A stretch of 64,000 bases of DNA from Sequoia sempervirens (taxonomy: Eukaryota > Streptophyta > Pinopsida > Cupressales > Cupressaceae). Within the stretch, counting starts at the first letter, position 1. Each line of letters opens with the position of its first letter. Positions 45,595 to 55,904 of this stretch are shown here, in pieces. Both the position numbers and the translations under genes were made by a program. The notes below the pieces were generated by a model. That model had not been told where the DNA came from. It saw only the letters and a list, made by a program, of their open reading frames with translations, and searched no databases. The stretch spans positions 218,359,765 to 218,423,764 of the forward strand of contig VDFB02373365.1 in the NCBI GenBank assembly GCA_007258455.2. The letters run 5' to 3'.

Positions 45595-47106
45595 AGTTGT
45601 GAAATAAGAAAAATTTTGTGTAAGGATATGGATGAAGAGTTGGAAGCTATAGTGAGAAACAAAACATGGGAGTTGACTGATTTACCCAAAGCAAAATTAG
45701 TCATTGGTGTTAAGTGGGTCTATAAGACCAAATGTACTACTGATGGTAAGGTTGAGAGGCATAAAGCAAGCCTGGTTGTTAAGGGATACAAACAATAGCC
45801 TAGAAGAGACTACAATGAGACATCTTCACTAGTTGCAAGGCTAGAAACAGTGTAAGCAGTCATAGCAATTGCAACCCAACATGAATGTAAAGCATTTCAA
45901 ATGGACATGAAATCAGCCTTCTTGAATGGAGTGTTGAAAGAAGAGGTGTATGTGGAGCAGCCACCTAGCTGTGAAGTCCCAGAGAAAGAAGACAAGGTTT
46001 ACAGGATCTAAAAAGCTCTTTACAAGCTAAAACAAGCACCATGAGCATGGTACAATAGAATTGATTCATCCCTTATGAGAAATGGTTTTAGCTAAAGCGG
46101 TAGTGAGCCCACACTCTACATCAAGGCAGTCAATGGTGAGATTCTTATTGCTATTTTGTATGTATATGATTTAATTTTTATAGGAAATAGTAATCTTTTC
46201 ATTGTTGATTTCAAAGAGGCAATGAAAAATGAGTTTGAAATGATAGACCTAGGTTTGCTAAAATATTTTCTAGGCATAGAGTTCAGACAAACAAATTGTG
46301 GCATCTTTATTTCATAAACAAATTATGCTAAACAAGTCTTGAAGATATTTAGAATATTGGACAACAAACTAGACCCAACCCCAATACCTACAAGTCTGAA
46401 ATTAAGCAAAGAGGACAACAATAGTGATCTTAACCTAACCCTCTATAAGAGCATGGTTGGAAGCCTCATATATTTGACAACAAGAAGACCTGATTTCTAG
46501 GTTCATGGAGCAACCTAAGGACACACACTGGTAAGTAGGAAAAAGAATTCTAAGGTATGTTAATGCAACAAAAGGCTATGGCATAATATATACCGCTTCC
46601 AATGAGTTTCAGCTGGTTGGGTACACAAACAATGATTAGGTAGGAAATGTAGACAATAGGAAAATCATATCAAGATATTTGTTCCACATGGGTTCATGAG
46701 AAATATCATGGGCATCAAAGAAGGAACCCATAGTTTCACTCTCCACAATTGAAGTGGAGTACATAGCAGCAAATGCAGTAGCATTTTAGGCAATTTGGCT
46801 TAGAAGAATCCTTTCATATTTGTATGAGCAACAAGAAGATGGTACAACCATATTTTGTGACAATGTGTCTTCTATTGGATTGACTAAGAATCTAGTCTTT
46901 CATGGACAAAGTAAGCACATTGAAATCCACTACCATTTCATAAGGGAGTTGGTGGAGCATGGAGAGATTGAACTTCAGTACTGCAAATATGAGTAGTAGC
47001 ACACTGATATTTTTATAAAGGAATTGTCAAAATAATCCTTTGGATGCCTAAGAGATAGGCTTGGTATGAAGGAATGCTCAAAAAAATTAATTCTAGAAAA
47101 CTCATA
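45595..47106 (+). pseudogene. pol: copia reverse transcriptase and RNase H
   Basis: Frame 1 after a shift between 45331 and 45616. RT: WELTDLPKAKLVIGVKWVYK, AFQMDMKSAFLNGVLKEEVY, ALYKLKQAP and AILYVYDLIFIG, where YVDD reads YVYD. A short deletion lies near 46500 (RRPDF, then RFMEQPKDTHW in another frame). RNase H: LSTIEVEYIAANAVAF, IFCDNVSSIGLTKN and HIEIHYHFIRELVEHGEIEL. Domain order and wording are standard for Ty1/copia. Several TAG stops. Confidence 0.82.
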
Positions 47107-47338
47107 AAAGTGTCGATGCTTCAGAAATTTAGCTCTAGAAACTCAGAAAGGCGCTAGAAATCAGAACAGGTGCAAACAACTATGCTTTGAAAACTTTGCA
47201 TTGGTGCTCTAGAATCTTTGCTTTGTTGCTTTGAAAATTTTGCAGAGTGATGAAAAATAGGGACCGGTGCTCCAGAAACTTTTCTCTTGAAATTTTAAAT
47301 GATGATGAAAAGCCGAATGACTCAAAATTAAGGGGGAG

Positions 47339-47928
47339 TGTTGGAATATCTAATTTTGAGCAGCAATGGGAAAGTGGATTTAATGCACAGTCAGAAGAGA
47401 TCTGTTGTGGTAGATGAATTTGAAAATGAGCACCGGTTTTGGATCATTCCCCCCAATTACAGTGGTTGACATATGTTGGCCAATAAATGTTTTTCTGGTA
47501 ACAAATTAATTCTGGTAGGTGAATTTGAAAATGAGCGCCAATTTTGGAAAGGGCAACAAAAGAAAAAAGAAAAAATAGAATGTTTTTCTGTAGAGAGACA
47601 ACACAGTAAGTTTTTGCAGTAGCAAACAAGGAGGAATGTTCAGCAGAACAACGAAGGGAATGTTTAGGAGAACATACAACAGCTGAAAGCATTGATAGAG
47701 AGCAGTGGTCCAGTGCTTCACAATATCTCCAACACACAGCAACACACATAAAGCTCTAGTATGTCAGAATATGCACATTTTTTTGTAAGAAGAATATACA
47801 GAGCTTTAGATCTAATTTTTTTGTTATCATTTTTTAATGTAATCCTTTTGTGAATGAATGAAATAGAAAATATTTTGCATCATTGTCTTGTTGTCTCTTT
47901 GGTTTGTGTTTTCATTCTTTTCCCAACA
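47339..47928 (+). repeat. 3' LTR of copia element
   Basis: Starts TGTTGGAATATC after the purine tract and ends TTTTCCCAACA, followed by ATTTT. Includes AATGAATGAAATAG and other stretches shared with the 5' LTR. Confidence 0.9.
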
Positions 47929-48440
47929 ATTTTTCAGGGCAATCAAGTTTCTAAGTATCACTTCTAATCTGTTATCTACTTTGAACTTAGGTAAATACAA
48001 TTTGGAGTCACTCTCATGGAACGTAATGTGACTAATTCCTATTTTGTCACTCCTCAATTTCCTGAATTTCACTCCCACTCTTTTTAGTTCCTCTACAGTT
48101 GGAACATATTTTCCTATCTCCCTATCAATAGGAGATATGAGGATCCAAATGTAGTACCAAATGAAAAACATGACAAAAATTGGGGAGAAAAATAGTAGGA
48201 TTATCACATATAATAGTCTAAATAGCCATTTTACATACATTTCAGGCCTACAAAAGCATGGGGATAGATTCTTGAAAATAATAATTATTTTAACCGCTTT
48301 TAAAAATGCAGTGATTGTCATCCAAGATCTACCTGTCTCAGAGCAAGTGGTGTCTTGCTTGTCAATAATGTAGTCACAAAGCAATTGCAAGATATGATAT
48401 TTTCATTTGTAATTCCCCCCTGCCCTTTTGTTACTTTAAG
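47929..48440 (-). pseudogene. DUF247 copy B, middle part (right of copia)
   Basis: The minus strand from about 48390 reads LLCDYIIDKQDTTC, then a stretch absent or scrambled in copy A, a hydrophobic helix (WLFRLLYVIILLFFSPIFVM), REIGKYVPTVEELKRVGVKF and KFKVDNRLEVILRNLIALKN, ending at the copia target. 187 codons are open, so the middle is better kept than in copy A. The N-terminal DUF247 motifs are missing: homology to copy A ends near 48440-48460, so the copy is 5' truncated. The helix again lies before the PTVEELKR block. Confidence 0.75.
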
Positions 48441-49400
48441 TCATTTTTTTTACTCACTAGATACTAAGAAGAAATACCTCCCATAATTCTATTGAATGAT
48501 AATATTTTTCGGTGGAATAAAATAGTTAATATAACATTTGAGAGATTGGAGTAGGCTATGAGTACCATTCTAATTATATAGTCATTCTAAAATCATATTT
48601 AGAGACACCCACATAAAATAACTTAACTTAAAACATAAAGATGAAAATATAAAGTGTACAATTTTTTCTTCCACAATTATCTTAAAATATTAAAATTCTA
48701 TATTGCTAAAGCTCTTGAAAAAGCCATCTAATATTCTATGAGAAATGAGTATTATGAGTTAAAAATGTAAGCATTTAGCCACTTGACATAAATAGAACCA
48801 AAATAATTAAATATATATTTTTGAGAGGGAACAATTTTTATAATAATATAAATGAAAACTTTAATCTCATTTCTATTATAAGATAGTTTTATTGCTACAA
48901 TTTCTACTTGTACATTTATTATAGAGATTTTATCTTTTAAAGACATCATCACTTTTAAATTATTATTTTTTCTTTCATTTAATCATTTGCATTTCATACT
49001 TACAATAATATTGCTAACTTACAATATTCATAAACAAATGAAAATACAATAAAATATAAATTCTTTAATCTTATAGAACATTAAGAAAAATACACTACTA
49101 AAAACATAAACTTTTTATAGAAAACTCATTAATTAAGAATAATCAATTTGCATGCTTGAACTTCATTATTCCATGAACTAACACTATAATTATTTACAAC
49201 ATTTATTTTTATTAAAGATCGTAAACAAAAAAATTACATAATGAAAGGGCAGAACGGTCTATTAGCAGACCACATAGAGTCTTCTACTAAACTAGTTACT
49301 AAAGACCATTACATATGTATCTTTTCATTTTCCCCATACAAAACCACTTGATTTTAATATTTAAAACACCTAGAATATGTCTACAGTAGCAGTACAAGAC
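48441..49400. other. Third copy of the repeated DUF247 flank
   Basis: AT-rich and non-coding. 48600-48960 shares blocks with 31430-31760 and 32440-32770 (CACCCACATAAAATA, GCTCTTGAAAAAG, TTATAATAATATAAATGAAA). It lies downstream of DUF247 copy C on the minus strand, as expected for a tandem gene-plus-flank duplication. Confidence 0.55.
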
Positions 49401-49407
49401 TAAGTGT

Positions 49408-49661
49408 CTATTTTAGTTGACATGATTTAAAAAGGAAAATTACCTGGACAAGTGTTAACAATAAAAGTACTAGTCTGGCCAAAAGGGAGAGAAACACCCA
49501 TGGTTTTGAACAATGAACCATAACATATTCGACCAACAGTTCCTTACATTGTGTCCATACACCTCTCGACCAATTTTTATGGTAAAAATTAATGGACCAA
49601 GCAGCAATGTTAATAGGAAAGTACATGGGCATTTATGTGGATGTCACCATAGAATTCCAAA
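49408..49661 (-). pseudogene. DUF247 copy C, C-terminal anchor fragment
   Basis: The minus strand reads WNSMVTST, one TAA, then a 74-codon open frame with ARLVLLLLTLVQVIFLFK as a C-terminal hydrophobic anchor after SKPWVFLS, which is the PW-containing end typical of DUF247, finishing SCQLK and a stop at 49408. The upstream part of the gene is cut at 49661 by the LTR that starts TGTAATGGCC. The remainder, if it exists, lies beyond the right end of the window. Confidence 0.75.
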
Positions 49662-52032
49662 TGTAATGGCCTACCACGCAACCCTAGAGGAAGTTGCAAT
49701 TTACTACTCAAACGTACTATTTTTTTTTGAAGTACAAATAACATGCAAGATCACTATCCATTGCCAACAACCTCTAAGGTTATGAGACTGAGATTACTTA
49801 AAACCCAATCAAGAAACAAGAATTAAAAAAAAAAGATAACATTAAATTACTTAACAAATTAAATACTCATACATTCCATACATGATATAATTACAACAAA
49901 GGCATAAAATATACCACATGATTCCAAAAATATACCTTACAATAATATTACAACACTCATTCCCCGAATGAGGTAATTCCAATAAATAAGGTTACAAAAT
50001 AAATCTTCCACCTCGATACAAAGAGGGGTAATAAATTACAATAATAATGAAAAAGAATAAAGCATGAAGCATTGGATCCCATGAGCTCTCCAACTAGAAA
50101 TCTCATCCACAAAAACAAGAAGATGACCCAACGGATTAAGGTGAATGTTCCACCCAACCATGTGATACTCGAAGGCTCACCCCCTGTGCTAGGAGATAGT
50201 AAGAAGGAATTCTAGACAAGACCATCCACCCCTAGACACAGGCTAACTCACACTAACACAACCAAGCACAAGAACCAAACATCCATAAGGATAACACAAG
50301 TACAACTCCAACATCACTGACATAGGTCACATTGCTTCCAGAAATAAAACAGATCGAGTATGATAAGAAGGCCATATACATAAACCAAAATACCAACTAT
50401 TATCGTAGAAAGAGTGTCATCACACAAATCATCATGGAATATCCTCTGAGAATCCTCCTAGGCTCCGACTCCCACTATGAGTTGTCCTGGTGGCCTCTAC
50501 CGAATCTCGACACCCATACTCACTCATGTGGAATCAAATACCTCTCGTAAGGACAAAATAGATGACCTTTCCATTCCAGGCCTTCCCGTCTCATCCCAAT
50601 TCTATACAAGCCCTTGCATCCATGAGTGAGGCTCAATTATCTTAATTAATGTGAAAAACTACCTAACTTCTAAGTATATTTTTTTAGTTATCACTTGATT
50701 GAACCACCTTTGAAGGTTTCCTAGTTTACCTCTTTGGGCTCTAGCCCCTAACAAAAGCCACTCTTCTACTTGAAAACATACCAAAAAAAACCAATCACCA
50801 AGGGAATCCCAAGTGCAAACCCATAAGATAAAACCACTCCAACTCTAGGAGGAACATAAAATGAAAATCCACTCCAACACAAGAGGTGAGAAAAGTCAAA
50901 ACCCTCTCCAAAAACTAGAGGCAACAAACACAGGAACCACTCCTTCCAAAGAAGGCACAAACTATCATTGTTCGCGAAAACTGGGTAAAACTACCGAATA
51001 CAACTATATGCCCTACCCAAGGCAATACAACGGTTGGATAAAATATTACAACAACCCACACAATTAAATGAAAACCCCATCTGGAAGACTTACATAAACA
51101 AATCACTCAAAAAGGAACAAACAACTCAATCAAAGAGTTCCCTAGCCTCTAGAAGCAAAAATTAGTACCACCAAAGTACACTCATAAATTTACAATCATA
51201 ACAATATTTCTCATACAATACCAACAAGAATTCGCTTAAATACACAATCATAAAAATACACATTCTTTAAATAACTAAATATGTCTTTCAACATAACGAT
51301 CTTTTCTCATAAAACAGGAACCAAAGTTTGTATATACATCATATACTTAATCTTTTAACTATTCATATAAGTTCTAAACAATATAATTTTATGAACCTTA
51401 TCTATTCCTTGCAATCTGGAAAACAAACAACATTACCCATTCAACATTTAAGGAAATGGAATACAAGAACTTTTAAATAGCATTCTACCCATTATAACAA
51501 CATCGTAATAAAGTAACCCTTTTCTTTACACATATTTAATATCATCAATTTTTCTCTAATTATAATCCATATAACTTAACCACGTGCATAATCCTGACAT
51601 TTAACAAATATTTTACAAGAACTTTAAGATTCCATCAAATCAAATAGGTCATTGTAAACATATTAACCATATTCCTTTCAATTACAACCCTAACCCTTAA
51701 CAAATATTTAATCATTCCACTAACCTTAATTTCCAAAATACAATAGCACGAATTTTAAAATCAATAACTTACATACACCTTCCAACTCAAAACACAATTA
51801 TAACTAAACTATTGTTAGGATTTTCTAATCTAATTCACCCAATAACACCTCGTTTGCAAATACTTAAAAATAAATAAAATTGTCTTGGCAACATTAAGAA
51901 ATTAACACTAATCATTTAATTTTGTTTTCTCATTCATACAAAGTAATTGATTCAACTTGCTAGATGAAATCATTTGATTAAAATAAATCAATCTTTATTT
52001 CAACTACAAATACAAATAATCAACTTAAACTT

Positions 52033-52241
52033 AACTATACTTGGATACCCTGGGGTTGGGGCCCTAGCTTGGTTGGCTAAATCTTTCCTGTAGCAGGAGG
52101 TTGGTCACAAGTTCTAGTCTCCCCCACCCCGTGGGGAGGGCGCATCTGCACCCGCCACGCTAAAAGTTTACGTCGCACCTACAGCTTATAGTCATGGTAC
52201 CGATTCCGCAGTCAAAAAAAAAAAAACTATACTTGATACCC
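52033..52241 (+). mobile_element. tRNA-derived SINE with target duplications
   Basis: The body is 52051-52224. A box CTAGCTTGGTTGGCTAA (about 52063) and a B-box-like AAGTTCTAGTCTCC (about 52108) lie some 40 bp apart, then a GC-rich body, ending GTC plus an A-run (52214-52226). Flanking duplications are AACTATACTTGGATACCC (52033-52050) and AACTATACTTGATACCC (52225-52241). These are the structure of a Pol III SINE moved by LINE machinery. It lies inside the LARD-like LTR. I do not recognise the family. Confidence 0.88.
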
Positions 52242-52429
52242 ATATGTATTAAATATATATATATAAGTATATAGATAATTTATATACAGTATTATATATA
52301 TAATTCTCATTTAAATAAACCAATTTAACTCAGCAAATAACTTTATTTAAAAAATACATAAAATGTATATATACACATTAAATGTATATTATATATATAC
52401 ATAAGATATATATATATGAGTATATATTA

Positions 52430-52432
<3 letters not shown>

Positions 52433-52501
<69 letters not shown>

Positions 52502-52510
52502 TATATATAA
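52433..52510. repeat. (TA)n microsatellite
   Basis: About 60 bp of pure TA repeats, flanked on both sides (52240-52640) by further imperfect TA-rich sequence. Confidence 0.95.
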
Positions 52511-52659
52511 ATAATATATATAAATAAATAATTATTAAAAAATTATTTAAATATTAAAATATTATATATATATATATATACATATAATATATATATATAA
52601 ATATTAAAATAATATAATACTTTTTTTATAAAATAAAATAAAATTAAATAATAAAATAA

Positions 52660-52815
52660 GGGCCCCGATGGCTGTGACCTCCAGAAGGGAGAGGCAAGCT
52701 ACCCAGGCCTCCCCAAATGGTGTTATGCGTGTGGCGTGTCATGAGGCATTGCCTCCAGTGGTCCCCAGAATATTGGGGGCAGCCCCCACTCCCCCCACCA
52801 ATAAACTATATTTTA
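52660..52815. other. GC-rich island with GGGGGCAGCCCCC palindrome
   Basis: A block with much higher GC than its TA-rich surroundings. It starts GGGCCCCGATGGCTGTGACC, ends CTCCCCCCACCAATAAAC and is followed by an A-run (52819-52828). A GGGGGCAGCCCCC stem-like string lies at 52776-52788. It might be an LTR leader motif or a second SINE-like insertion, but no clear boxes or duplications were found. Confidence 0.45.
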
Positions 52816-54550
52816 TTTTTAAAAAAAAATTATTATAAATTATTCAAACACAAACGAAAACAGGGCAGACCCCTGTATAGGAAGAAAATATTTCCTGTGT
52901 AATTATCTTTTTTGAAACAACAAAATTTTTCCTAGAAACAAATAAAAAGCACAATATATTTATAAATATACTTATATGTATATATATAAATATATATATA
53001 TACAGGTATATTTATAACTATATACATAAGATTTTCATTTCTAGCCAAACTGTGCATTTGCACAACATAATTTTGCAACAAAAAAATAAATTTGACAAAA
53101 CCATATCTAGTTTTAAGTTTTCAGTTTGAAAATAAATTTTCTTTTGTTTTTCCTTCAATTTTTCATTGTGAGGTTCTTGTTTTGATTTCCTTTCCCAAAA
53201 TTTCAACAAAGTTTGCAAATATTGAACAAATTTGACATGGGTTTTCATTAAATTTTTAATAGCATTTTAAAAAATTTCCAACAACATAACAAATATTTGA
53301 AACTCATTTCAAAATGAAAAACAAAAAAACAAAGAGGGAACCTAGTTTTTTTTCTCCAAAGCTTGAAGTACTCAAATGGTGCTTCCAAATATTTTTCCAG
53401 CCCACCCAAGAATTCCAGTCTTCTTCAAAATCCAAATCAAGCCACAACAAAACTCTCCACCAAATTGAAAATTGAAAATTATATGAAATAGAAATTGCTC
53501 AAATAGAGATTTCCCCAAATTTAGTCAAACCCCTAAAATATCCATCCGCCAAATTTATTGCAATTTTGGGGATATTTTCATTTCTTTTAAATTTAAAACA
53601 AGTTTACTTTCCAATTGAAATTTCATGCATTTCAAAATTTTATTTTAACAAAAAGAATTCAAATTTTGTAAAGAATTTATTTTATCTATAATTTTCCAAA
53701 AAGTGTTATTTAAAACATATTTTCAATTTTATTTTAATTTAACTCTAAATATAAAAAACATGATTTCCATTTTTTATTTTAATTTAAATCTAAATACCCA
53801 ATAATGCCAAAACAACTAACTTAATTTAAGTTATCACCATTAACTTAATTAATCAATAAACTAAATCTAATCCATGATTAGATTATTTTATTAATTAAAT
53901 TAAATTAATCAATAAAATAAATAACATTTCAACATTGAAACTAGATATATTTAATCATCATTTTAACTACACTCGCCATTTAATAACCTTTATAATATGA
54001 AATTAAATAAATAACCAAGGATGAATGAACCATATCAAAACAACTAAACCTGACGATAACCCGACGACACACTATGACTAGGGTGATAACTTGGTATGGA
54101 AAACCTAGCTACTATCTCCCAATCGAATACCATTGGCCAATTAACACACTCAAACCTGTAAAATCAGGTGGAGTTGATGTCTTGTACCTGTCGACCTGCG
54201 AACAAAGAGAATATCGAACATGCATATATATATAACATAATAAACACGCCGTGAAGAGGAAATCACAGAATCATAGGGCACTCACAAGCGAATGGTGCGA
54301 TCTCGTCCCCTTCACCAATACACTCATCATAGACTGACAGTTCCATCATAAACAAATCATCATTACACCAAATTAAAACATGTCAAATAAAGTATCAGAT
54401 AAGATACATCACATCACACAAATAGACTATCACTCTACAAACAACAATCAAATAACACACACCTGATAAAGTATCTTGAAAACTAAAAGGAACATCCAAA
54501 AAAACAAGGACATACTACCCAGCCAGAAAGCAAAACAGAGGGGTACTACA

Positions 54551-55904
54551 TCCTCCCCCCTAGGGTCAAGCTTACTCTTGGAAGCCTGCAAGTACCCCTA
54601 GTACAAACTCGATAAAATCACACATAATCAATTGTTCTAAAACTGAACCACTCCATATCTCAACATAAAAACAAAAACAACCCGTGCTATGATCAACCCA
54701 ACCAAGTACACTGTCAATCTATACTAATCAGCATGGTGAAGCAACCACCAACCAAATCTGCAAAACACATATCCATGGATTAACATACATAATACACATA
54801 TGCACCAATACACATCACCAGGAATCATCACAAGACCACACATAATGCGATATCATTACAATGTTTACTCAAGAAAAGGTATGCAACATTATCACTACAA
54901 CATTCATTTAACATTTTGCGTTTTGAATCCAAGTACAATAATTTAACCTCTCATGATTTCTTAAGACTTAACAATAAATCTGGGGACTATAGGCTTCGCC
55001 AACAAGATGTACTTATTATGCAATTATAATTAACATGCAATGGTTTCACCAATCCCTTTTCTCTAAACTTTTACTTACTGTAAAACAATTTTATATTCAT
55101 ATTATACATTTTCCATGATTATGAATGCAACTTCGAGGGGACTTAGGTCCTTTACCCAAGGTTTGATCTAATAAAACAAACCTTTCTAAATACATAAGAA
55201 TTTTCTCATAAGATACAACATACCATGGGTTTCAATACACCACACACTCAAGGACAAGCATCGTTAAACCAATGGGAAAAGAGAGAAGACAAGAGTCATT
55301 TACAGTTCTATAACAGGCACAAATGCAATCATGGTTTCATCACCACACAATCACTTTCACACAAATGCATCAACCATATGAGAGTATGCACAAATCTCTA
55401 TGGACTAACAACATGATCATTCATTTTCTATTACCATATTTCATAATTTCAACACAATATAACATGCAAAAGAAACTCCAAAACCACATAGGGTTAATCA
55501 GGAAATCACTTGTACAATGAGGTAAAGCACAAGAAGACATGCAAGGGTGGAAATAACAACAAAATTGGTTATCGTCCACCACACACAACACACCAAATTC
55601 ACAAACTACATAATTGTCCATAATGCATTCTTCTAGTAGGAAGGATATCGGTGCATTGTACACTACATCGAGGATCCTATCCTTTCCACTAGTTTCTTGC
55701 ACCATTGGACCTACACCACATAACAACAACTTCTAGGTAGACAAGTGAGATCAACCCAAAAGAAAATCATAAACTAATGAACAAAGCACCTAGGCCAACG
55801 CCATGGATCATACTGCCCAGAGTATAAACAACGCAACTAACAACTTAATGGGTTCCACATTATTCCAAAGTACCCAGTGTTTAAACCCAGACTCTGATAC
55901 CATG
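54551..55904 (-). other. Internal region of the LARD-like element
   Basis: About 1.35 kb between the purine tract and the PBS. The longest minus frame (102 codons, 55729-55421, MLLCGVGPMVQETSGKDR) has no gag, protease, RT or integrase motif. The region therefore seems to depend on proteins supplied by another element. PBS on the minus strand: TGGTATCAGAGT, two bases from the LTR. Confidence 0.65.

Larger units (their letters stand above)
42149..47933 (+). mobile_element. Ty1/copia element, Tork/TNT1-like
   Basis: Target duplication ATTTC (42149-42153) and ATTTT (47929-47933), with one mismatch. LTRs at 42154-42716 and 47339-47928. A decayed tRNA-Met-type PBS, AGTACCAAATCC (42721-42732; functional forms read TGGTACCAGAGC), then gag, protease, integrase, RT, RNase H, a polypurine tract AATTAAGGGGGAG (47326-47338) and the 3' LTR. 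Integrase before RT defines Ty1/copia. It sits inside DUF247 copy B in the opposite orientation. Stops, one frameshift, a deletion near 46500 and changed catalytic residues make it dead. Confidence 0.9.
49662..54550 (-). repeat. 3' LTR of the LARD-like element (about 4.9 kb)
   Basis: The plus-strand ends are TGTAATGGCC (49662) and GGGGTACTACA (ending 54550), a TGTA...TACA pair. It holds a SINE, a TA microsatellite and a GC-rich island, described separately. The homologous 5' LTR is visible only up to 58060, so the shared part is confirmed for 2.16 kb; the remainder of the length rests on the TACA end next to the purine tract. Confidence 0.65.

Noticed and set aside
50766..51106. Overlapping minus frames (MCLLWKEWFLCLLPLVFGEG and neighbours) repeated at 57005-57264
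   Set aside because: The two copies exist because they lie in the two LTRs of one element; the frames are hydrophobic by composition and have no known domain.
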